Position numbers and translations under genes: made by a program. The notes beneath the pieces are model-generated. The model had not been told where the DNA came from, did no database searches, and saw only the letters and a program-made list of their open reading frames with translations. From the IMG/VR virus record IMGVR_UViG_3300037875_000125, positions 1-48,054 of that record: a stretch of DNA of 48,054 nt; one strand, 5' to 3'. This document shows positions 40,461-46,943 of this stretch, one piece after another. The DNA comes from a virus. Each line of letters opens with the position of its first letter. Positions within the stretch are counted from its first letter, which is position 1.

Positions 40461-40551
40461 GGGTACTATGGGTCTAGTTGGGTAGTCAAAGCCTCTTAGA
40501 CGGCTTCCTGTGGACCCGTTCGGACAATACTTATAGCAAAACATCTAAATC
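40461..40551 (+). ncRNA. Possible structured 5' leader RNA
   Basis: The leader can form a 7-bp closing stem GGGTCTA (40470-40476) with TGGACCC (40511-40517) around an inner 5-bp hairpin AAGCC (40489-40493) / GGCTT (40502-40506) with an 8-base loop. The arrangement is loosely tRNA-like but does not fold as a tRNA. It could be a cis-regulatory leader or small RNA; no known riboswitch class is recognised. Confidence 0.3.
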
Positions 40552-41019
40552 ATGGCAAATCAAGAGAATTTGGATAAAACTTACATGAGAATGGCTGAAC
40601 AGCTTTCTCAACTATCCCATGCAGAAAGAAAGAAAGTAGGAGCATTAATTGTTAAAGGAACGCAGATTATTTCCGAGGGATACAATGGAACCCCTAAAGG
40701 CTTTTCTAATGTCTGTGAACATTATAACTATAAAAGTAACCTCTTTGTTAAAGAACTAGTAACTCGCCCAGAGGTACTTCATGCTGAAAGTAATGCGATC
40801 ACTAAGCTTGCAAGGTCTACAAACTCTTCTGATAAGAGTACTCTATATGTTACCTTGGCTCCCTGTTTTGATTGTAGTAAATTGATTATTCAGGCAGGAA
40901 TCACAAGAGTAATGTACAAAGATCACTATCATAACAACGGTCTAGCCTTTCTTACTAAAGCGGGGGTAGAAGTTATTAACATTTACGATTATGAAGATAA
41001 ATATGAAGCAAGCATATAG
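40552..41019 (+). CDS. dCMP deaminase
   Basis: 155 residues, zinc-dependent deoxycytidylate deaminase: VGALIVKGTQIISEGYNGTP (29-48), LHAESNAITK with H77 and E79, and TLAPCFDCSKLIIQAG with C105 and C108. It makes dUMP from dCMP, supplying ThyX. An extra Cys/His-containing region (VCEHYNY) sits between the core motifs, as in T4-type dCMP deaminases. It overlaps the next gene by 17-29 bp depending on start choice. Confidence 0.92.
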   Translation: MANQENLDKTYMRMAEQLSQLSHAERKKVGALIVKGTQIISEGYNGTPKGFSNVCEHYNYKSNLFVKELVTRPEVLHAESNAITKLARSTNSSDKSTLYVTLAPCFDCSKLIIQAGITRVMYKDHYHNNGLAFLTKAGVEVINIYDYEDKYEASI

Positions 41020-42064
41020 TTTCGATGATGTACTAATCGTTCCTCAGTACAGCGATATAGAGTCTCGATCCTTTTGCGATACAAGAGTGCAACTTCCTAA
41101 GATGCACACTATGAAGATTCCTGTGTTCGCTGCTAACATGGATACAATTTGTGGAGTAGACATGGCTGTGCAGATGTGTAAATTAGGTGGGGTAGGAATC
41201 ATACACAGGTATATGAAAGCGAGTGAGACTCACAACCTGATTCACTCTTGGTTTCAGGAAACTCCTTGGGATGGTTGGGAGTGGGGAGAGAAGGATGAAA
41301 GAGTGCAGGAAGCCCTGACAGTTGCTGTTGGTAGTATTAATAAGGATAAGCAACGAATTGATACTGTACTGAAGCAAATTCGTAAAGGACTACCTATTAA
41401 TATTTGTATTGATATTGCTCATGGTGACAGTAGGCATATGATGGATACTTTAACATACATCCATAAGAATACCCCCCAGAATAAGGGATCAATCATCGCA
41501 GGAAATGTATGCACTTTTGAGGGAGCTTCTCGTCTGTTTAGTTATGGTGCTGATATAGTTAAGGTTGGGGTGGGAGGAGGTTCCGCTTGTACTACACGCA
41601 TTAAGACTGGGTGTGGTTATCCCCAGCTTGCAGCTATAGCTGAGTGTTCCGAGGCTGGACCTATCATCGCTGATGGGGGTATCCGTTATTATGGGGACGC
41701 AGCCAAGGCTCTTGCCGCAGGAGCAGATGCAGTTATGATCGGAGGGATGTTGGCAGGAACAGATTGTACTCCTAAGTGGGAAGAAGCCAGAGTTGGGAAA
41801 GATATGGAGTTTCGGGGCATGGCTTCTAAACGGGCTAGGGGGGCTTGTGATGGACTCACCGCTAACGCCGAGGGAATCTCCACCCAAGTTGTTACGAAGG
41901 CTAAGGGAAGCACAGAGAGGGTTGTAGGCAACCTTGTGGAAGGTCTCCAGTCTGCCATGTCATATTCAGGCTGTAAGACTCTTAAGGAGTTTAAATTGAA
42001 GGCTAAATTGGTACATGTTACAAATTCTGTGGTTGGGGAGAACAAACCCCATATTGAGGATTAG
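41003..42064 (+). CDS. IMP dehydrogenase/GMP reductase family enzyme
   Basis: 353 residues from the ATG at 41003 (41991-type upstream extension not needed; an ATG at 40991 would add four residues). TIM-barrel motifs: YSFDDVLIVPQYSD, AANMDTICGVDMAV, GGVGIIHRYM, CIDIAHGDS, IIAGNVCT, ADIVKVGVGGGSACTTRIKT with the catalytic Cys, GYPQLAAIAEC, PIIADGGIRYYGDAAKAL and VMIGGMLAGTD. No CBS domains. ANMDT and AGNV resemble GMP reductase, whereas GGxGxIH resembles IMPDH, so the direction of the reaction is open. It adjusts guanine nucleotide pools. Confidence 0.85.
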   Translation: MKQAYSFDDVLIVPQYSDIESRSFCDTRVQLPKMHTMKIPVFAANMDTICGVDMAVQMCKLGGVGIIHRYMKASETHNLIHSWFQETPWDGWEWGEKDERVQEALTVAVGSINKDKQRIDTVLKQIRKGLPINICIDIAHGDSRHMMDTLTYIHKNTPQNKGSIIAGNVCTFEGASRLFSYGADIVKVGVGGGSACTTRIKTGCGYPQLAAIAECSEAGPIIADGGIRYYGDAAKALAAGADAVMIGGMLAGTDCTPKWEEARVGKDMEFRGMASKRARGACDGLTANAEGISTQVVTKAKGSTERVVGNLVEGLQSAMSYSGCKTLKEFKLKAKLVHVTNSVVGENKPHIED

Positions 42065-42066
42065 AA

Positions 42067-42342
42067 ATGGATTTCGCAAAGATTGGACAGGAAGTAGGAA
42101 AGCTAGTATCCGAGAAACAAAAGGCTTACGGTGATTCGTTTGGAAGAAGTGGAGAATGCTTACGCCAAATGTTTCCTGAGAATATTAAGCCCCATCAGTA
42201 TGACGATTTACTTACAATAGCAAGGATCTTGGATAAATTATTTCGCATAGCAAATGATCCTGACGCATTCTCTGAGAACCCTTACCAGGATATTGTAGGC
42301 TACGGTCTGTTGGGCATGAAAAGGCATGAAAAACGAAGTTGA
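42067..42342 (+). CDS. DUF1599/Nmad1-like small protein
   Basis: 91 residues. EKQKAYGDSFGRSGECLRQM (16-35) and the later YDDLLTIARILDKLFRIAND plus YQDIVGYGLLGMKRH match the pattern of DUF1599 (nucleotide-modification-associated domain 1) proteins, related to MazG-like helical pyrophosphatases. They are found near nucleotide-modification genes; biochemical role unsettled. Starts 2 bp after the IMPDH/GMPR stop and overlaps the oxygenase gene by 17 bp. Confidence 0.6.
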   Translation: MDFAKIGQEVGKLVSEKQKAYGDSFGRSGECLRQMFPENIKPHQYDDLLTIARILDKLFRIANDPDAFSENPYQDIVGYGLLGMKRHEKRS

Positions 42343-43030
42343 ACAGTTTGCTAGAGACGGGTATATTGTTTTAGACAATTTCTTTAATGAGGATGAGTTA
42401 GATCTTGCATGGAAAGAAGTTGTAATTAATTCTCGTAATTCGTGGAGTCTTGCTACACTCCCTTATAAGAAAGAGGATGGTTCTTTAGTCTGGAAACCTT
42501 ACTACAGCCCCCTATTCTCAGAAAATACCGATGATATGAGAAAATGCATGGAGGTGGCTACGGAAACAGCAAAGACTTCGACTGGAATGTGTTATGTGTT
42601 TGTTAGAACTACTAGTCAAAATAATAGTAAACCTCTTTGTGATTTACTGTTAAGTAAGATTAATCTACTTGGTGAAATTACGGGAGAGCTATTGAATAAT
42701 TTTCATGAGGTATTTGTATCTTGTTATGAGCAGGGGTGCTTTTTGTCACCACATACTGATGAATTCTCTAAGGCTGATCATATACCTAAGATTGCATTCG
42801 TTTTAAATTTAACAAAAGAGTGGAGATGGGAATGGGGAGGATTGCTCCATATATTAGATAAATCTCCTTGGGAGAAGGGGACAGTGGTAAAGGTTGTAAA
42901 GCCCTCTTATAATTCTCTTGCTATTTTTAAACTTCCTCGCTGGCATTTTGTTAGCGAGGTCGCTGCCTCTGCTGGTACGAAGAGGCTGGCTTTTACAGGT
43001 TGGCTAAACTTTATCCCAGAAACCTCTTGA
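42326..43030 (+). CDS. 2-oxoglutarate-Fe(II) oxygenase (prolyl-4-hydroxylase-like)
   Basis: 234 residues. FARDGYIVLDNFFNEDELDL (8-27) is the usual N-terminal lead. Iron-binding HxD is in SPHTDEF (H143, D145), distal His in PRWHFVSEV (H207) and 2-oxoglutarate-binding Arg in TKRLAFTGWL (R220). The layout matches P4Hc/2OG-FeII_Oxy_3 enzymes. The substrate could be a protein, a glycan or a modified base; context with nucleotide genes favours none strongly. Confidence 0.82.
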   Translation: MKNEVEQFARDGYIVLDNFFNEDELDLAWKEVVINSRNSWSLATLPYKKEDGSLVWKPYYSPLFSENTDDMRKCMEVATETAKTSTGMCYVFVRTTSQNNSKPLCDLLLSKINLLGEITGELLNNFHEVFVSCYEQGCFLSPHTDEFSKADHIPKIAFVLNLTKEWRWEWGGLLHILDKSPWEKGTVVKVVKPSYNSLAIFKLPRWHFVSEVAASAGTKRLAFTGWLNFIPETS

Positions 43031-43054
43031 CATTCACGAAATTTGTGGTATAAT
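43027..43054 (+). promoter_or_regulatory. Consensus sigma-70-type promoter, leaderless
   Basis: Perfect TTGACA (43027-43032), 16-bp spacer, perfect TATAAT (43049-43054), then AGGGTC and ATG. Predicted +1 is 43061, the A of the start codon. The -35 box overlaps the upstream stop codon. Confidence 0.88.
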
Positions 43055-43060
43055 AGGGTC

Positions 43061-43438
43061 ATGAAGAAAGATGAGCTACAGTTTGGTGACCGCATCGAGG
43101 TCTATCGCAACCTTCACAAAGACTGCTTTTCCATTCGGAAGAACGGTCGAGTTGTGAGGTACATTTACAACAATGAGAAACTGCATCTTCATGATGTAAA
43201 GTTTGCCGCCCAACCAGCAGGTAGGGCTAAGGTTTTGCGTGAAGGTAGGAAGAATGTCCATGCGTTCGTTCGGGGGCTCTACTCTGGTATGCGCTCGATC
43301 TGGGCATGGCAATCCGTTGCAAGCTATAATCCTTACAAGTATGGGCACTTTTTTACCTCCTTTGGAGGGAATGCCTCACCTATTCATAAAGCCAAACGAG
43401 CAACCCTTAGTGAAGGTAAAGTATATGTCAACCCTTAA
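43061..43438 (+). CDS. Hypothetical protein, probably early and leaderless
   Basis: 125 residues from the ATG at 43061, chosen because it coincides with the predicted +1; an upstream in-frame ATG at 43043 lies in the promoter. FGDRIEVYRNLHKDCFSIRK (8-27) and GRVVRYIYNNEKLHLHDVKF (29-48) look like a small beta-barrel; the rest is basic (RAKVLREGRKNVHAFVRG). This pattern recurs in phage proteins of unknown function. Confidence 0.68.
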   Translation: MKKDELQFGDRIEVYRNLHKDCFSIRKNGRVVRYIYNNEKLHLHDVKFAAQPAGRAKVLREGRKNVHAFVRGLYSGMRSIWAWQSVASYNPYKYGHFFTSFGGNASPIHKAKRATLSEGKVYVNP

Positions 43439-43461
43439 CGAAATAACATATGGAGAATTAT

Positions 43462-43593
43462 ATGAAGATTGAAGTAGATGACAAGTGGGTTCAACGAGCG
43501 TTGATAGCCTTTTTCGGATTCGGTGCGTGTTCTTACGCATGTATGTTTGTATCCTACATCCTGTGGTTCCTGGGAAGGTGGCCTACCTCATGA
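43462..43593 (+). CDS. Small single-pass membrane protein
   Basis: 43 residues, ATG 43462 with GGAG upstream. A charged N-terminus (MKIEVDDKWVQR) is followed by one hydrophobic helix (about 13-37, including ALIAFFGFGACSYACMFV and SYILWFLG) and a short GRWPTS tail. Function unknown; holin-like or superinfection roles are possible. The stop overlaps the next start as ATGA. Confidence 0.6.
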   Translation: MKIEVDDKWVQRALIAFFGFGACSYACMFVSYILWFLGRWPTS

Positions 43594-43853
43594 GAATAGG
43601 AAATGACACTAAAGGTAACATGGACGGTACTATCACCAAAATTGACAAGGAAGAGCTTGCTTTAGTGGTCAAGGCTCTTACACTCGCCAAGGACGAATTG
43701 GTGTGCGACTTTCACAAAAATAAGATAGACGAATTAACTTCACAATTCGAAGCTATGCTACAAGAAATGACCAAGATTTCTGAGAAATGGCTTGACACTC
43801 AGGACGAAGGATGGTATAATAGACATGATGAAATGGAAGGATATCACCGTTGA
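43590..43853 (+). CDS. Small hypothetical protein
   Basis: 87 residues from the ATG at 43590 (ATGA overlap with the membrane-protein gene). Helical, with a coiled-coil-like centre (VVKALTLAKDELVCDFHKNK, then LTSQFEAMLQEMTKISEKWL). Unrecognised. A consensus promoter for the next gene lies within its coding sequence. Confidence 0.6.
   Translation: MRIGNDTKGNMDGTITKIDKEELALVVKALTLAKDELVCDFHKNKIDELTSQFEAMLQEMTKISEKWLDTQDEGWYNRHDEMEGYHR
43792..43820 (+). promoter_or_regulatory. Consensus sigma-70-type promoter inside the 43590-43853 gene
   Basis: TTGACA (43792-43797), 17-bp spacer, TATAAT (43815-43820). Predicted +1 near 43827 falls on the tandem ATGATG at 43825-43830, again leaderless. Confidence 0.85.
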
Positions 43854-44034
43854 AATGACATTTTCTTGGACCTTTAACGAAAAGGACTGGAGCGAAGAAA
43901 AGAAGCATGTCCAAATGATAAAGAATGAACCACGAATTGTGTTCGGCTATGACATGATGAACTCATTTCATTGTCTGAACGACATAACCTACCCCGAACT
44001 AAAAACTATTAAGGTAACAGATGCTGACAAGTGA
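43825..44034 (+). CDS. Small hypothetical protein, predicted leaderless
   Basis: 69 residues from the ATG at 43825 (or 68 from 43828). The mature sequence begins MMKWKDITVEMTFSWTFNEK, an amphipathic beta-type start, and ends HCLNDITYPELKTIKVTDAD. Unrecognised. Its 5' end overlaps the upstream gene by 29 bp and its 3' end overlaps the sigma-like gene by 14 bp. Confidence 0.6.
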   Translation: MMKWKDITVEMTFSWTFNEKDWSEEKKHVQMIKNEPRIVFGYDMMNSFHCLNDITYPELKTIKVTDADK

Positions 44035-44587
44035 ACAATGGGAAAAGATTGACCGCAAGTATGGGAAGCTGATGTATAAAATTAGCCACCAAATTAGCGG
44101 TGATGATAGAGCTACTTCTAGCTTCGATGACAACCTGCAAGACATTCGCCTATCAGCTATGGAGGCTGTGATGGGATTTGAAAAGCAGAACGAAGGAGCG
44201 AACGGTAGCTTTGATGAATTTTGGGGAAGCAAAGGCTTCGACCAATACATCAAAACATGTATGTGGACTAAGAAGAACAACAAAGGCGCAAAGATCACTA
44301 AGAAGTCTTCTATCCTAAAGGGAACAGTCTCTACGGATAAGGAAGAGATCCTTGAGATTGAAGAAACCCAGGGAGATCATTCGGTGGCTATCTTCTTGGA
44401 GGAGTTATCCTATTACCTCACCCCCATCCAACAGGAAGTGATTAACCTAGTTCTTAAAGATCCTACCTTGGTCAAGCCTAGTGGGAAAATTAATGTGAAG
44501 AGAGTGGCTGAGGGGATAGGCACTACTTGGTTTGAGACGGATAAGATTGTTAGAAGCCTTGCAGCTATGATGGAAAATGAACTATGA
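44021..44587 (+). CDS. Sigma-70-like factor with regions 2 and 4
   Basis: 188 residues. Region-2-like part: KYGKLMYKISHQISG (13-27), FDDNLQDIRLSAMEAVMGFE (35-54), FDQYIKTCMWTKKNNKG (73-89). Region-4-like helix-turn-helix: YYLTPIQQEVINLVLKDP (131-148) then INVKRVAEGIGTTWFETDKI (157-176). It would redirect host RNA polymerase. The shape resembles phage sigma factors of the gp55/ECF-like type, with region 4 present, unlike the minus-strand factor at 6.5 kb. Confidence 0.6.
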   Translation: MLTSEQWEKIDRKYGKLMYKISHQISGDDRATSSFDDNLQDIRLSAMEAVMGFEKQNEGANGSFDEFWGSKGFDQYIKTCMWTKKNNKGAKITKKSSILKGTVSTDKEEILEIEETQGDHSVAIFLEELSYYLTPIQQEVINLVLKDPTLVKPSGKINVKRVAEGIGTTWFETDKIVRSLAAMMENEL

Positions 44588-44964
44588 GAAGTACCTTGAA
44601 GTCTCAGACTGTATACATCAGCGGTCCCATTACTAATAACATAGAACATCCTGCTCACTTTGTAGAGGCCAAAAGCTGGCTTAAAAACGAGGGTCACAGA
44701 GTTCTCAGCCCCTTAGACATAGCCCCTCCTCCTTCAAATGATTCTTCGGCAGCCTCACACAATATGTGGAAGGATTCCCAACAAGAGAAATCGGAGACAT
44801 GGTGCTATTATATGAAGGAGGCAATTCAGATGCTTACGAAAGCGGATTGTATTTATATGTTAGAGGGCTGGGAAGCCAGCAAAGGAGCCAGATTGGAGTT
44901 CTACCTAGCGACAGAATTAAATATTCCTGTGCATTATGCATATGAGGACTATAAATATGTATGA
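44584..44964 (+). CDS. DUF4406 (nucleoside 2-deoxyribosyltransferase-like) protein
   Basis: 126 residues. QTVYISGPITNN (8-19), a GHRVLSPLDIAPPP loop and DCIYMLEGWEASKGARLEFY (88-107) are the DUF4406 hallmarks, a fold related to nucleoside 2-deoxyribosyltransferases. Such phage proteins are thought to act in nucleotide metabolism, without defined substrate. ATGA overlap with the sigma-like gene. Confidence 0.82.
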   Translation: MRSTLKSQTVYISGPITNNIEHPAHFVEAKSWLKNEGHRVLSPLDIAPPPSNDSSAASHNMWKDSQQEKSETWCYYMKEAIQMLTKADCIYMLEGWEASKGARLEFYLATELNIPVHYAYEDYKYV

Positions 44965-45112
44965 GTACAAGATCTTTGAAGCAGAGAGCTATTCGCTTAC
45001 AGCTATGAATAAATTGCTTGAAGAGATTTCCCGAACTGGTTGGGAGCCTGTTCAGTTTGATACTGATAAGATGCAGATTCTTGCTAAAAGACCGTTAATA
45101 CTCAACGACTGA
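44957..45112 (+). CDS. DUF4177-like small protein
   Basis: 51 residues. MYEYKIFEAESYSLTAMNKL followed by LEEISRTGWEPVQ and a final ILAKRP strand gives the beta-alpha-beta DUF4177 pattern (YEYK...L..LGWE.V...A..KRP). Function unknown. Overlaps the DUF4406 gene by 8 bp. Confidence 0.6.
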   Translation: MYEYKIFEAESYSLTAMNKLLEEISRTGWEPVQFDTDKMQILAKRPLILND

Positions 45113-45120
45113 GGAAACAA

Positions 45121-45348
45121 ATGAATAATATGACACACGAACACGAACGCCCCGCCGACCCGTCCACCCACGCCACGGGAAAGACTCAGGAGTACTACAT
45201 CTATTTGGAGGAACTGCGTGATAGCGGCGTGACAAATATGTGGGGTGCATCCTCTTACCTTGAGGAGGAGTTTGACCTCGGACGGAAAGACGCTAGGGCC
45301 ATTCACCTCGCCTGGATCAAGGCATTTATGGAGGATCCGAAACAATGA
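45121..45348 (+). CDS. Small phage protein of unknown function
   Basis: 75 residues with GAGGAAAC before the ATG. EYYIYLEELRDSGVTNMWGA (24-43) and SYLEEEFDLGRKDARAIHLA (45-64) form a pattern frequent in phage small proteins. The 3' end (KAFMEDPKQ) is part of a 56-bp duplication that recurs at 45683-45738. Confidence 0.72.
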   Translation: MNNMTHEHERPADPSTHATGKTQEYYIYLEELRDSGVTNMWGASSYLEEEFDLGRKDARAIHLAWIKAFMEDPKQ

Positions 45349-45373
45349 AACAGTTTACTTGTTGTATTTGTGG
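45318..45373 (+). repeat. Direct repeat A, copy 1
   Basis: 56 bp spanning the end of the gene at 45121 and the start of the zinc-ribbon gene. Differs from copy 2 at two positions. Confidence 0.9.
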
Positions 45374-45524
45374 CAAGAAAGAAACAGGTTGGGGTAATAA
45401 CCCTGACCCAATAACAGATGAGGCTGGGCAGTTCTTCGATAAAGACGCTCAATGTTGTGAGGAGTGTAATAGTAAGATAGTAATATCTAAAAGGTACGCC
45501 GATCTACTCCGTTTTAAAAGGTAA
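45345..45524 (+). CDS. Small zinc-ribbon protein
   Basis: 59 residues. CCICGKKETGWGNNPDPITD (6-25) and a second pair QCCEECNSKIVISKRYADLL (36-55) make a C-x2-C...C-x2-C zinc ribbon of a type seen widely in phages and bacteria. The ATG overlaps the upstream stop (ATGA). Its first half was copied, in rearranged pieces, into the two genes downstream. Confidence 0.72.
   Translation: MKQFTCCICGKKETGWGNNPDPITDEAGQFFDKDAQCCEECNSKIVISKRYADLLRFKR
45374..45434 (+). repeat. Direct repeat B, copy 1
   Basis: 61 bp inside the zinc-ribbon gene, directly following repeat A copy 1. Identical to copy 2. Confidence 0.9.
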
Positions 45525-45530
45525 TAAAAA

Positions 45531-45713
45531 ATGAAACGAATAATGAAAAACATATGTGGACTCCTCATTATGGGGGGAATATTAATTAGCACGGGTACTC
45601 TCAAGAAAGAAACAGGTTGGGGTAATAACCCTGACCCAATAACAGATGAGGCTGGGCAGTTCATTGAGGAGCTTATTTCTAACAAGGCATTTATGGAGGA
45701 TCCGAAACAATGA
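45531..45713 (+). CDS. Chimeric small ORF assembled from duplicated segments
   Basis: 60 residues in three parts: a new hydrophobic N-terminus (MKRIMKNICGLLIMGGILIS, signal-peptide or membrane-like), the middle of the zinc-ribbon protein (KKETGWGNNPDPITDEAGQF) without its cysteine pairs, and the C-terminus KAFMEDPKQ of the gene at 45121. It looks like a recombination product rather than an evolved protein, though it has a start and could be expressed. Confidence 0.5.
   Translation: MKRIMKNICGLLIMGGILISTGTLKKETGWGNNPDPITDEAGQFIEELISNKAFMEDPKQ
45602..45662 (+). repeat. Direct repeat B, copy 2
   Basis: 61 bp, identical to copy 1 but placed before, not after, repeat A. Confidence 0.9.
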
Positions 45714-45738
45714 AACAGGTTACTTGTTGTATCTGTGG
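45683..45738 (+). repeat. Direct repeat A, copy 2
   Basis: 56 bp, two mismatches to copy 1. It supplies the C-terminus of the chimeric ORF and the N-terminus of the gene at 45710. Confidence 0.9.
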
Positions 45739-46072
45739 TATGAGTGTCCCTGTTACCCAAACTCAACAGCCAGAAATTAAGAAGCTAAGGGCCTTCAAGG
45801 GTGAAATCTTTAAGAATTTCGCAGAGTTCCGTGTACAGCAGAGTAGCTTTAACGATGTAGGTACTATCATGCTGGAAGGTGAGTTTTACGAAATGCTTAT
45901 AAATGTAAATCAGATCGTAAAAGTGCATAGCTTTGAAGACGGCAAGAAGAAGGATCATTCTAGCCTAATGTTTATCGCGGAAGACAACCCAAAAGGTATT
46001 GTTCCTATCTTGGTGCGTGAGGAATATGATGATATCCTTAAGCGTATCCGTAGAGCAGCGGAAAGTAAATAA
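45710..46072 (+). CDS. Hypothetical protein with a grafted zinc-ribbon N-terminus
   Basis: 120 residues. The first ten (MKQVTCCICG) copy the start of the zinc-ribbon gene at 45345; the rest (MSVPVTQTQQPEIKKLRAFK onward) is unrelated. An in-frame ATG at 45740 is probably the ancestral start, giving 110 residues. The body resembles small beta-rich phage proteins (EFYEMLINVNQIVKVHSFED). Unrecognised. Confidence 0.6.
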   Translation: MKQVTCCICGMSVPVTQTQQPEIKKLRAFKGEIFKNFAEFRVQQSSFNDVGTIMLEGEFYEMLINVNQIVKVHSFEDGKKKDHSSLMFIAEDNPKGIVPILVREEYDDILKRIRRAAESK

Positions 46073-46413
46073 TGAAGAAGCTATTAGAGAGTGTACTACT
46101 TTTGGTAGGAGGGGTGAGCTTGGTTGGATGTATCTTTGTTGTCCCAGCAGAGGAAACACCAAAGAACGCTGTAATTGATGAAGTCGTACCCTCTTCGTTC
46201 TTGGCTAACATGTCCGTTGGCCCTGAGGGACCTTGGTATGTATGGATGCAAAAGAGGACAAGGTGCAGCCATCAACAGATAGACCCTAGAGGGTTGTGTG
46301 GTAGGGCTTATATTTTTTTGATGAAGGAGGAGCCTCCTGTGTGTGATGAGGGATGTCATGATGAATTAGAGGCTCTTAAGACTCAATCTCGTTGGGATAA
46401 AAAAGTCAAATGA
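46072..46413 (+). CDS. Predicted lipoprotein
   Basis: 113 residues. Signal MKKLLESVLLLVGGVSLVGC with lipidated C20. The body contains two Cys pairs (RCSHQQIDPRGLCGRAY and PVCDEGCHDELEAL), suggesting disulphides in the periplasm. Unrecognised. 1-bp overlap with the upstream gene and 4-bp with the next lipoprotein. Confidence 0.68.
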   Translation: MKKLLESVLLLVGGVSLVGCIFVVPAEETPKNAVIDEVVPSSFLANMSVGPEGPWYVWMQKRTRCSHQQIDPRGLCGRAYIFLMKEEPPVCDEGCHDELEALKTQSRWDKKVK

Positions 46414-46943
46414 TTAAACTATTACTCTTTATTGCACTCTTCGCATTAAGTTGTGAGGGGAAGCAAATAGAGGGTGGGGGTAGTACGGGACCTCCTCCTC
46501 CTACTTATGATCATGAGGAACAGGAACCAAATGATGAGTTAAACTTCCCTCAGTTCTTAGACCTTTTACCTACAAGTAATCAACAAGATCTTATAGGTTC
46601 TTTTAGTCTACCACAAGATACAGATTGTTATGGATTTTTTCTTTTTCCCGCAGTAGGAGGCACATCAGTCTGGTTCAACTTCATGCTAGAGTGTGATCCT
46701 TTTATTAATCCTAAAGTACGCCTATGGCAAACAGTAGTAGACGCACAAGGAATACCAACAGGACATCAACTCTTAGGTACATGGGTAGCTGACGATGGAC
46801 TGCTTGTAGTAGTAGATGAAGAGATCCCCTATGATTCCTTTTTTAATAATGATCTAATCATGCAGATCCTTCCTTGGGGTGGACTAGCAGATCCACCACC
46901 CAATATAGATTTAACCTATAGCCTAGATTTTTGGAGCAGCTAA
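46410..46943 (+). CDS. Predicted lipoprotein with PPC-like domain
   Basis: 177 residues. A short signal MIKLLLFIALFALSC with lipidated C15, a Gly/Pro linker (GGGSTGPPPP), then EQEPNDELNFPQFLDLLP (37-54) and a QDTDCYGFFLF strand. The EPND start and jelly-roll-like strands resemble bacterial pre-peptidase C-terminal (PPC) domains, which occur on secreted proteins. Here it stands alone, perhaps as a surface-exposed lipoprotein altering adsorption (inference). The ATG follows AAAAAAGTCAA, the repeat motif of the region downstream. Confidence 0.65.
   Translation: MIKLLLFIALFALSCEGKQIEGGGSTGPPPPTYDHEEQEPNDELNFPQFLDLLPTSNQQDLIGSFSLPQDTDCYGFFLFPAVGGTSVWFNFMLECDPFINPKVRLWQTVVDAQGIPTGHQLLGTWVADDGLLVVVDEEIPYDSFFNNDLIMQILPWGGLADPPPNIDLTYSLDFWSS

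Noticed and set aside
40461-40540. Fourth tRNA in the leader before dCMP deaminase
   Set aside because: A 7-bp stem and a D-loop-like AGTTGGGTAG are suggestive, but no valid 7-base anticodon loop or T-arm can be formed.
45345-45738. CRISPR array or transposon terminal repeats
   Set aside because: Only two copies of each of two different repeats in rearranged order, lying within coding sequence; no regular spacers, inverted ends or transposase.
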